A stretch of DNA of 64,000 nucleotides. It comes from Granulicella rosea. GTDB lineage: Bacteria > Acidobacteriota > Terriglobia > Terriglobales > Acidobacteriaceae. Where the stretch lies: assembly GCF_900188085.1 (NCBI RefSeq), contig NZ_FZOU01000001.1:1399595-1463594 (forward strand). Direction: 5' to 3'. The translations under genes were made by a program, and so were the position numbers. Below the pieces are notes generated by a model. It was not told the origin of the DNA. It ran no database searches and saw nothing but the letters and a program-made list of their open reading frames with translations. Positions 16,965 through 25,254 of the stretch are shown one piece after another (position 1 is the stretch's first letter; every line of letters begins with the position of its first letter).

Positions 16965-17450
16965 CCACCTCTATGAAAATAGCATACCTGGGGCGTTACC
17001 GAGAGGTGACCAAAGCGGGATGGCGCGGGCCGCGGCCACAAAGTAGAGTGGATGTTGGGATGGGTGACCTGCACGGTACCGGGGGTAACCAACCCGTTAT
17101 GAGGCAAATGCGGCGCGATCGCATCCCGAAAGGGAACCACAAGAGATACCCAAGTGGCTTTACAGATGCTCCCTTGCACAGTTTGTGGAGCATTTTGACA
17201 CGAAATGACCTATACAGAGATATCGGCAAAATCAAACGGATCAGTTGCCGCCGGAAACAGGTTCGGTCACACCAAAGTGTAATTACCGATCGATTGACTT
17301 GCGGTTCGGAGCCGGTTAGCCTCAAGAGACATTGCATGAAAATGGGTGCAACTCTCGCTTCTCGCGCTGCAATCGCCTTTCGCGTTGCAGCGAAACCGTA
17401 AGTCGAACGCATTCGGGACGACAACCGTGGAACTTACTGGAAAGCCACCT
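16965..17450 (+). promoter_or_regulatory. 486-base leader/promoter region of the cellulose operon
   Basis: There is no convincing gene between tRNA-Lys and bcsQ. The base composition is lower in GC than the flanks. Promoter-like words are TTGACA at 17197-17202 and TTGACT near 17295 (17 bases before TAGCCT), both only partial matches. GGTACCGGGGGTAACC at about 17078-17094 is a loose inverted repeat. I looked for a c-di-GMP riboswitch and could not support one. Confidence 0.35.
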
Positions 17451-19385
17451 ATGGATACGCAGATGTCGGACGAACTTGAAGAGCAGCCAGTTTCGGAGAC
17501 GCCGGAAGATGTGGCGATTCTCTACTCCTGGGCCAATCTTCACGGCGCGAAATATCGCGATTTCTCTGCCTCGCGGCGCGAATATCGCGCGCAGGTAAGA
17601 CATCGCGCCGCGGAAGAGCTTCGCCAGGCCGAGTTGAAGGCGCAGGCCGAGGCGGAAGAAGCCGCCGCCGCCGCCGAAAAGGCCGCGCGCGAGGCAGAGC
17701 AGGCTGCCCAGGTTGCGGATGCCTCCGGCATTCACGAGTCGCGGGAGCAGTCGCTGAAGCTGGCCGAGGATGCCGCGCGCATCGCCGCCGCCGAGCGCGT
17801 GGAGGCTGCGCGCCGGGCCGAGGCCGCCGCCATGGCCGAGGCGATCGCGCGTCGCGAAGAGCGGGAGATCGCCGAGGCGCATGCCTCTGCTCAGCGTCAG
17901 GCGACGCGCTATGAGGAATCGGAGTCCCGCCGCCGCGAACTTGCGGGGCCGCAGCCGTACTCGATCGTTCCAGGACAGATCAGCGACCCCTACGTCGTTC
18001 AGCAGGGCTCGACGGTGGACCATCTTTATAGCCCGAACAATGCGCTGGACTATACGCAGGCGAGCCGGCGTTCGTCGCTGTTCGGCGACTCCGGCATACG
18101 CGAGGCACTGGCTCGCTCGGGGGAGCGTCCCGCGTTCCGGATGCCGGGCGACGATCCGGCGATCCGCGACCGCCGCCGTCCTCAGGGCTTCCGCCCGGAT
18201 GAGGCGTCGGGCATACGTCCCGCTTACCGTTCCGGCTCTTCGGGCAGCCGCCCGGCCTATCGGCAGGAGCCGCAGCGCGCGGCGTCGGTTCCGTACAGCC
18301 GCGACATGTCCTCCGAGTATCGGATGGCCGAGCTTCGCGCCGTGGAGCAGCGGGTCGCCGAGCTTCGCCGTCAGGAGCAGGATCGCGTGGCGCGCGCCAC
18401 GCAGCCGGCCCCACGCGTCGAGCAGGATCCCGACGGTCCGGCGTGGCTGTATGCGACGCAGCCTGCCGCGCCGAAGCCGGTTCAGCCAGCCCCGGCGTCT
18501 TCCGTTGCCGATACGCTGCAGTACTCGCGCGAGCGGGTGGCGGCGCGTTGGTTTGCGCTGAAGGGCGTCTTCGAGCCGGGCCAGGAGCCGCCGGTGGAGC
18601 CTCAGCCGGTGCGCCAGAAAGAGACCCGCACGCCGGTTCTCGCGGTATTCTCGCTGGCTGGCGGCGTGGGCAAGACCAGTCTGGTCGCGACGCTGGGCCG
18701 CTCGCTCTCGTCGATGGGCGAAAAGGTGTTGCTGGCCGATACGACCTCGCACGGTCTGCTGCCGTTTTACTTTGGCGCGAGCGAGCTTCGTCCCGGCGTC
18801 GTGCGGACGTTTTCGCCGCCGAGCGGAAGCGCCGATGCGCCGATCTCTCTGGTGAGCTACGACGTGGACCAGAAGGGAAGAAGCGAAGAGGTTGAGGATG
18901 TTCTCGCCGAAGAGCTCTCCCGCAACAGCCGCGGCAATCATCGGCTGCTGCTCGATCTGAATCCGAGCACCGGCTGGGTGGCGCGACGCATTGCGCGGAT
19001 GAATCCGATCGTGCTGGTGCCGGTGGCGCCGGATATGAATTCGGTGATCAGCCTTCAGGCGGTTGAACGATTTTTCAATGGGACCAGCGACCATGAAGGC
19101 CGACCTTTGCAACCCTTCTATGTGCTGAATCAGTTCGACGCTTCGCTGCCTCTGCACCTCGATGTTCGCGAGGTGCTTCGCCGTCAGTTGGGCGATCGTC
19201 TTTTGCCTTTTGTAATCCGCCGTTCACCCGCGGTCAGCGAGGCGCTGGCTGAAGGAATGACGGTAGTCGACTATGCCCCCGAGGCGCCTGTTGCCGAGGA
19301 TTATCTCAACATTGCTGCCTGGCTGCGGACCGTATCCGCGCCCGCCACGGCCGGCTTTCGCAACGTCCGATGGAGTGAACGATGA
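17451..19385 (+). CDS. bcsQ: BcsQ-like MinD/ParA-type ATPase with long N-terminal extension (cellulose operon)
   Basis: A 644-residue protein. Residues ~395-625 are a MinD/ParA-type ATPase as in BcsQ/YhjQ: P-loop LAGGVGKTS (without the usual signature lysine of KGGVGKT), LLADTTSHGLLPFYFG, LLLDLNPS and LVPVAPDMNS. BcsQ supports the polar assembly or secretion of the cellulose synthase. The first 50 residues hold LYSWANLHGAKYRDFSASRRE, which resembles the KxxFxxx-DYADISQRE region of E. coli BcsR. Next come an Ala/Glu/Arg coiled coil (~50-160) and a long Pro/Arg/Ser-rich, probably disordered linker. The start is ATG 17451; GTGs at 17346 and 17427 are in frame but poorer. The stop overlaps the bcsAB start (ATGA). 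Confidence 0.82.
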   Translation: MDTQMSDELEEQPVSETPEDVAILYSWANLHGAKYRDFSASRREYRAQVRHRAAEELRQAELKAQAEAEEAAAAAEKAAREAEQAAQVADASGIHESREQSLKLAEDAARIAAAERVEAARRAEAAAMAEAIARREEREIAEAHASAQRQATRYEESESRRRELAGPQPYSIVPGQISDPYVVQQGSTVDHLYSPNNALDYTQASRRSSLFGDSGIREALARSGERPAFRMPGDDPAIRDRRRPQGFRPDEASGIRPAYRSGSSGSRPAYRQEPQRAASVPYSRDMSSEYRMAELRAVEQRVAELRRQEQDRVARATQPAPRVEQDPDGPAWLYATQPAAPKPVQPAPASSVADTLQYSRERVAARWFALKGVFEPGQEPPVEPQPVRQKETRTPVLAVFSLAGGVGKTSLVATLGRSLSSMGEKVLLADTTSHGLLPFYFGASELRPGVVRTFSPPSGSADAPISLVSYDVDQKGRSEEVEDVLAEELSRNSRGNHRLLLDLNPSTGWVARRIARMNPIVLVPVAPDMNSVISLQAVERFFNGTSDHEGRPLQPFYVLNQFDASLPLHLDVREVLRRQLGDRLLPFVIRRSPAVSEALAEGMTVVDYAPEAPVAEDYLNIAAWLRTVSAPATAGFRNVRWSER

Positions 19386-22300
19386 CCCGGTCGCCTTTAT
19401 GGAGAGAGTTTGAGTCGGGAGACAGTTTCCTGCTCAAAGCGCTTCGGCTTTTCATCCTTGTTGGCGGAGTCTTCTTTCTCTGCTTCACGGGCATCCTTGA
19501 GCTCACTTGGCCCCAGCAGGCTGTGCTGGGGCTGCTGACTGTCCTGCTGGCCATCTGGATGGACAAGAGTTCGAGCTCGTACCTGGTCACGTTGACGCTG
19601 ATGATGGTGTCGATGTTCTCGACCTTCCGGTACGGCTTCTGGCGTATTTCGACCACGATCAAATTCTTCCTCGATCCGGGTACGAACTGGACGCCGCTCG
19701 ATGGCTTCTTCATCTGGCTGCTGGTCGGCGCCGAGGCGTACGCCTTCGCCATCCTGTTCCTCGGTTATATGCAGACGCTGTGGCCGCTGCGCCGTACGCC
19801 GGTGCCGCTGCCGGACGATCCGGAAGACTGGCCTTCGGTCGACCTGCTGATTCCGACCTACAACGAGCCGCTCTCGGTCGTGCGCTTCACCGCGCTCGCA
19901 TCGATGAACATCGACTGGCCGGCCGACAAGCTGAACGTCTACATTCTGGACGACGGCAAGCGCGAGGAGTTCCGCAAGTTTGCGGAAGACGCAGGCATCG
20001 GCTACATGACGCGCGACGACAACAAGCACGCGAAGGCCGGCAACATCAACCGCGCCATCGAGCGCCTGGACGCGCCGTTCGTCGCCATCTTCGACTGCGA
20101 CCACGTGCCCACGCGCAGCTTCCTGCAGGTGACGATGGGCTGGTTCCTGCGCGATCGCAAGCTGGCGATGCTGCAGACGCCGCACCACTTTTATTCGCCG
20201 GATCCGTTCGAGCGCAATCTCGGCCAGTTCCGCGTCATTCCGAACGAAGGCGAGCTGTTCTACGGCATCGTGCAGGACGGCAACGACTTCTGGAACGCGA
20301 CCTTCTTCTGCGGATCCTGCGCCGTGCTGCGCCGCACCGCACTCGATGAGATCGGCGGCATCGCGGTCGAGACGGTGACGGAAGATGCGCACACCTCGCT
20401 GCGCATGCAGAAGAATGGCTGGAACACGGCCTACATCAATATTCCGCAGGCAGCGGGTCTCGCGACCGAGCGTCTGAGCGGTCACGTGAAGCAGCGTATT
20501 CGCTGGGCGCGCGGCATGATTCAGATCCTGCGTACGGACAACCCGCTCTTCGCACCGGGTCTCTCAGGCTGGCAGCGACTTTGCTATTTCAACGCAATGT
20601 CGCACTTCCTGTATGCGCTGCCGCGTCTGATCTTCCTGACCGCGCCGCTGATCTACCTGGTTCTCGGGCACACCAACGTACCCGGCTACTGGGCTGCGAT
20701 TCTGGCGTACGCCTTCCCGCACCTCGTTTTGTCGTCGATGACCAACTCGCGCATCCAGGGTCAGCACCGGCACTCGTTCTGGAACGAGATCTACGAGACG
20801 GTTCTCGCCCCGTACATCTTCCTGCCGACGATGCTCGCGCTCATCAATCCGAAGCTGGGCAGCTTCAACGTGACGGCGAAGGGCGGCGTGGTCAATCGCA
20901 GCTTCTTCGACGCGCGCATTGCGCAGCCGTTCCTGGTGATGATGATCTTCAACATCATCGGCCTCATCATCGCGATTCCACGCTTCTTCCATATTTATGT
21001 GCCGTTCCTTGGCTACTATTTCTACGACGGGACCCATCCTGGAACGATCGTGATGAACGTTGTCTGGACGATCTTCAACATGATCATCCTCGGCGTCGCC
21101 ACGGCGGTTGCGTGGGAGAGCCAGCAGCGCCGCCAGACGGTGCGCGTGAATATGAGCGTTCCGGCCGACGTCATCCTTGCCGATGGCACGGTCGTACAAG
21201 GAACGACGATCGACCTTTCGAGCGGCGGTGTTTCGATGACGATGGATCGCCCCTACACGGCTGCGGCGGGTGAGTCGATCAAGCTGGTCTTCCCGGTGCT
21301 CGATGGCGACGCAATGCTGCCTGCCACGATCATCCATGCGGGCAGCGGCGATCTGCGTGCGCAGTTCGATCCGCTGACGCTTCAGGAAGAAGAATCTTTG
21401 ACGATGGTGCTGTATTCGCGCGCCGACACCTGGCTGGGCTGGGGCGAGGCGCGCGAGATCGACCGTCCGCTGAAGAGTCTCGGCCGCATCCTGCAACTGT
21501 CCATCCACGGCTTCGCCAGAACGTTCCGAGGTTTGATGAACACGAAAAAAACACCACCCAAGGGACGTTTGGCCACGACCATCGCACCCCTGCTTCTCTT
21601 TGCACTCCTTGCCGGCTTCACGTCGCGGTTCGCCTCCGCCCAGGTTCAGGTTCCGACGGCTGTCTCCGGCGCTCCGGGAGCAGTTTCGGATGCGACGCCG
21701 GATGGCGGCGTCGCGGCTCGCCCGGTCGCTCCGGGCAACTTCGACAATATCTTCGCTCTGTCGGATGTAGGGCCGGCCGACACCATCGTGCTGCGTGGCG
21801 TCGATGCGTATCATTCGGTCTATTTTTCGGTGCCGCAGACGCAGGTCGTCAAGACCGCGACGATGCACCTGAAATATCACTTCTCGCCGGGCCTGATTCC
21901 CGACCTCAGCCACCTGAAGGTGAGCCTGAACGGAACGCTCTTCGCCACGCTGGCGGTTCACAATCAGCCGACCTTTCACGGCACGATGGAGAACGACCTT
22001 ACGCCCGACCAGAAGACCGCTGCGACGCAGGTGCTGAATGTGACCCGCGACGAGAACAGTGCTTTGCTCGAAGCGACGCTGACCATGCCGGCCGAGATGC
22101 TGGTTCACACCAACGAGCTGACCTTCGAGTTTATCGGCCACTACACGCTGCAGTGCGAAGACCCCTCGCACTCGACGCTGTGGAGCCACGTCGATGCAAG
22201 CTCGACCATCGAACTCGCCGGCTCGCTGCTTCCTTTGCAGAACGACCTGAAGTTGCTTCCGCTGCCGTTCTATGACTCGGCCGTGAACCTGCATCCCGTG

Positions 22301-23929
22301 GTTCCGATCGTCTTCCTCAGCCAGCCCTCTCCGCAGGCGCTGCGTGCAGCCGGTATCGTGGCTTCATGGTTCGGCATCCTCACGGACTACCGGCCTGTAC
22401 ATTTCCAGGTCTCGGTCGGCGCGGCGCTTCCGAGCGGGAACGCCATCGTGATCGGCGAGAGCGCGGCGGATCTTCCTGCAGCCTTGAATGTCGCGGGCAG
22501 CGGCGGTCCGACGATTGCGATGCGGACGAACCCGGTCGATCCCTACTCCAAGCTGTTGATCCTCACGGGCGACAATGCCAACGATCTGGTGACGTCGGCG
22601 ATGGCGCTCACGCTGCAGCGCGATCTTCTGCAGAGCGACCTGACTCACATTCCCGTTTCGGGCTTCAAAGCTCCGGGCGCGCGTCAGCCCGACGATGCTC
22701 CCCGCTGGTTGAGCACGGAGCACGATACGCCGCTCGGCGATATCGCTCAGACGGGCGATCTGCAGGGTGACGGCTCGGTGCCGATCCCGGTGTACATGCG
22801 TATTCCGCCGGATCTTTATCTGGCTCACAATCCCGCGATTCAGAATCTCGGCTTCCATATGGGTTACCGCTATAACGGGATCCCGCTGGCGAACGAGAGC
22901 TCGCTGCAGGTGTACATGAACGGCGGTTATGTCAGCTCGACGCCGATGCCGCACACCGAGAAGGCTTCGGCCAAGCTGGACACGGTCATTCCCGTGCCGG
23001 TCGTCGATATGCGTCCTTTCTCGAACTCGCTGATGATGAAGTTCATCTTCCAGATCGCGAAGAAGGGCAAGTGCCAGGACACGGCGCCGCTGAATCTGCA
23101 GGGCACGATTCTGAAGGATTCGTATCTCGATATTCGCGACATCCCGCACTGGGCGATCCTGCCGGACCTTGAACTCTTTGCCAACGCAGGTTATCCCTTC
23201 ACCCGCAAGGCCGACCTGGCGGAGACGACGGTTGTTCTGCCGGATACCCCGCAGCCGGACGAGATCGAACTCTTCCTGACCTTCATGGGCCACTTCGGCG
23301 CGCAGACCGGCTACCCGGTACTGAACGTGACGGTCGGCAAGAACGAGGACATGAAGACGGACAGCCAGAAGGACTACATCGTGATGGGTACGGTCGACCA
23401 GCCGGCGCTCGCCAGGATCGATCCTTCACTGCCGGTTCGCATCGATGGCGGCGGTCTGCATGTGCAGGATACGCAGGGCTTCTTCAACTCGCTGCAGCAC
23501 GCATGGTGGAAGGTCCGCAGCTCCGATCATATCCAGTCCGGTCAGTTGGAGACGGCGGGCGGTCTGCCCGATGCGCTGATCGAGGGTATCGAGTGGCCGA
23601 GCGGTTCGAACCGTTCCGTGGTGTTGATCGCGCTGCGCGATCACACGGTCATCCCGACCTTCATCAACGCCTTCCTGAAGACCTCGCAGTCGTCGGAGAT
23701 CTCGCAGTCGGTCGCGGTGCTGCACGATAAGAAGTTCAGCTCGTACCGCATCGGCAACGACGTCTACAAGGTGGGTTCGCTCTCGTGGTGGGTGCGCATC
23801 AACCTGCTGTTCTCGGAGTTCCCGTGGATTGTGGTCATCTCGACCATCGTCATCGCGATCCTGATGGCGGCCTTGATTCGCGCCATGCTTCGCCGCCGGG
23901 CTCGCGCTCGTCTGCAGGGTAACGACTAG
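19382..23929 (+). CDS. bcsAB: Cellulose synthase catalytic subunit BcsA fused to BcsB
   Basis: A 1515-residue fusion like AcsAB of Komagataeibacter. BcsA part (1-~718): membrane helices, then the GT2 domain that polymerises UDP-glucose with D190-D191-G, DCD (238-240), TED (333-335) and QRIRW (371-375), then more helices. A PilZ domain follows with R584xxxR588 and DLSSGG (611-616), so c-di-GMP activation is expected. BcsB part (~754-1480): carbohydrate-binding/flavodoxin-like repeats such as LKVSLNGTLFATLAV, then a C-terminal anchor helix WIVVISTIVIAILMAAL. Between them residues 719-753 look like an intact signal peptide starting with Met and ending ASAQ. The product works in the inner membrane and passes glucan to BcsC. 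Confidence 0.95.
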   Translation: MTRSPLWREFESGDSFLLKALRLFILVGGVFFLCFTGILELTWPQQAVLGLLTVLLAIWMDKSSSSYLVTLTLMMVSMFSTFRYGFWRISTTIKFFLDPGTNWTPLDGFFIWLLVGAEAYAFAILFLGYMQTLWPLRRTPVPLPDDPEDWPSVDLLIPTYNEPLSVVRFTALASMNIDWPADKLNVYILDDGKREEFRKFAEDAGIGYMTRDDNKHAKAGNINRAIERLDAPFVAIFDCDHVPTRSFLQVTMGWFLRDRKLAMLQTPHHFYSPDPFERNLGQFRVIPNEGELFYGIVQDGNDFWNATFFCGSCAVLRRTALDEIGGIAVETVTEDAHTSLRMQKNGWNTAYINIPQAAGLATERLSGHVKQRIRWARGMIQILRTDNPLFAPGLSGWQRLCYFNAMSHFLYALPRLIFLTAPLIYLVLGHTNVPGYWAAILAYAFPHLVLSSMTNSRIQGQHRHSFWNEIYETVLAPYIFLPTMLALINPKLGSFNVTAKGGVVNRSFFDARIAQPFLVMMIFNIIGLIIAIPRFFHIYVPFLGYYFYDGTHPGTIVMNVVWTIFNMIILGVATAVAWESQQRRQTVRVNMSVPADVILADGTVVQGTTIDLSSGGVSMTMDRPYTAAAGESIKLVFPVLDGDAMLPATIIHAGSGDLRAQFDPLTLQEEESLTMVLYSRADTWLGWGEAREIDRPLKSLGRILQLSIHGFARTFRGLMNTKKTPPKGRLATTIAPLLLFALLAGFTSRFASAQVQVPTAVSGAPGAVSDATPDGGVAARPVAPGNFDNIFALSDVGPADTIVLRGVDAYHSVYFSVPQTQVVKTATMHLKYHFSPGLIPDLSHLKVSLNGTLFATLAVHNQPTFHGTMENDLTPDQKTAATQVLNVTRDENSALLEATLTMPAEMLVHTNELTFEFIGHYTLQCEDPSHSTLWSHVDASSTIELAGSLLPLQNDLKLLPLPFYDSAVNLHPVVPIVFLSQPSPQALRAAGIVASWFGILTDYRPVHFQVSVGAALPSGNAIVIGESAADLPAALNVAGSGGPTIAMRTNPVDPYSKLLILTGDNANDLVTSAMALTLQRDLLQSDLTHIPVSGFKAPGARQPDDAPRWLSTEHDTPLGDIAQTGDLQGDGSVPIPVYMRIPPDLYLAHNPAIQNLGFHMGYRYNGIPLANESSLQVYMNGGYVSSTPMPHTEKASAKLDTVIPVPVVDMRPFSNSLMMKFIFQIAKKGKCQDTAPLNLQGTILKDSYLDIRDIPHWAILPDLELFANAGYPFTRKADLAETTVVLPDTPQPDEIELFLTFMGHFGAQTGYPVLNVTVGKNEDMKTDSQKDYIVMGTVDQPALARIDPSLPVRIDGGGLHVQDTQGFFNSLQHAWWKVRSSDHIQSGQLETAGGLPDALIEGIEWPSGSNRSVVLIALRDHTVIPTFINAFLKTSQSSEISQSVAVLHDKKFSSYRIGNDVYKVGSLSWWVRINLLFSEFPWIVVISTIVIAILMAALIRAMLRRRARARLQGND

Positions 23930-23930
23930 C

Positions 23931-25100
23931 TTGATCAACCGCAGGACATACACGGCCAGCGCGATGAGTCTTCTCATCGCGCTGGCTTTTTCCTTTCAAG
24001 CGGGTTGTCGGGCAGAACAGCCGTGGCCGTTGTGGGAGGCATACAGCCAGCGCTTCATCGATCCGCAGGGACGCGTGATCGACCGCAGCGCAGGCGACCG
24101 CACCACGAGCGAAGGGCAGGCCTATGCGATGTTCTTCGCGCTGGTGGCCAACGACCGCGTGCGATTCGAAAAGCTGCTGACCTGGACGGAGTCGAACCTC
24201 GCGGGCGGCGACCTGAGCCTGCGTCTTCCGGCCTGGGAGTGGGGCAAGAACGCGCAGGGCGAGTGGAAGACGCTCGATGAGAATCCGGCTTCGGACGCGG
24301 ACCTGTGGATGGCTTACACGCTGATGGAGGCGGGGCGTCTGTGGCGGGACGACCGCTATGCCAACCTGGGCCTTACCATGGCGAAGCGGATCGGGCGGCA
24401 GGAGGTAGGCCTGGCGAACGGCGTAGGGCCTACGCTGATCCCCGGCCCGGTGGGCTTTCATCCCGATGAGAACACCTGGCTGCTGAACCCGAGTTATCTG
24501 CCGCCGCCGCTGCTGGCCTATATGGCGCGGTATCAACAGCCGGGACCGTGGACGGGCGTTATCCAATCGCTGCCTGGGCTCTTTGGGCCGGGCAGGGGCG
24601 ATGGATTTGCGATGGACTGGGTCTCGGTATCGTCCGATGGCGTGAAGCCCGCCATCGCGCCCGCACAGCCGACGGCCGGCACGAAGGATCCGCGTGCGGT
24701 GGGCAGCTACGACGCCATCCGGGTGTACCTGTGGGCCGGCATCGCGGACCCCGCGACACCCGGCGTGCATGGGCTGATGGGACAGCTTTCGGGCATGTCC
24801 GATTACATGAAGACGGCGGCGGTTCCACCGGTTGAAGTGGACGGTTCGGGCAAGACCACGGGCGTAGATTCGCCGCCGGGATTCTCCGCAGCGGTGGCTC
24901 CGTTTCTGGCGGCGGCGGGGATGAAGACACAGGCTACGGAGCAGTGGCAGCGGCTGAGCGCGACGAAGGATGCCTCATCGGGGCTCTACGGGCGTGCGGC
25001 GGCTTACTACGATCAAAATTTGGCCCTGTTTTCCACCGGTTTCCTTGAGCAACGGTACCGGTTCGAACGCGATGGAAGACTTAAGCTGAAGTGGAAATAG
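23931..25100 (+). CDS. bcsZ: Endo-1,4-beta-glucanase BcsZ (GH8), cellulose operon
   Basis: A family 8 glycoside hydrolase of 389 residues, secreted to the periplasm, that trims nascent cellulose. The catalytic acid is E61 in TTSEGQAYAM. Further GH8 marks are WEWGKNAQGEW, DENPASDADLWMAYTLMEAGRLW and the YDAIRVYLW segment with the conserved aspartate. The start is TTG at 23931, one base after the bcsAB stop. It gives MINRRTY... before the hydrophobic core, a better signal-peptide n-region than the ATG at 23964. A cysteine after FSFQAG is a poor lipobox. Confidence 0.92.
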   Translation: MINRRTYTASAMSLLIALAFSFQAGCRAEQPWPLWEAYSQRFIDPQGRVIDRSAGDRTTSEGQAYAMFFALVANDRVRFEKLLTWTESNLAGGDLSLRLPAWEWGKNAQGEWKTLDENPASDADLWMAYTLMEAGRLWRDDRYANLGLTMAKRIGRQEVGLANGVGPTLIPGPVGFHPDENTWLLNPSYLPPPLLAYMARYQQPGPWTGVIQSLPGLFGPGRGDGFAMDWVSVSSDGVKPAIAPAQPTAGTKDPRAVGSYDAIRVYLWAGIADPATPGVHGLMGQLSGMSDYMKTAAVPPVEVDGSGKTTGVDSPPGFSAAVAPFLAAAGMKTQATEQWQRLSATKDASSGLYGRAAAYYDQNLALFSTGFLEQRYRFERDGRLKLKWK

Positions 25101-25254
25101 CCGCGTATTTATTGGTGTTTTGCATCGTTTTCAGTGCTCTGAAAGCCCCCCGACAAAAGTGATTACAAGCTGCTCGAAAGACGTTAGTCTCATGACAAGA
25201 GCTGCATTATCCAACTTGGTACGTCAGGGGTCGGGCAGCGCATTGAATAATTCT

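Noticed and set aside
16990..17330. Possible c-di-GMP (GEMM) riboswitch before the cellulose operon
   Set aside because: The conserved cores of GEMM-I/II could not be matched; only weak inverted repeats are present.
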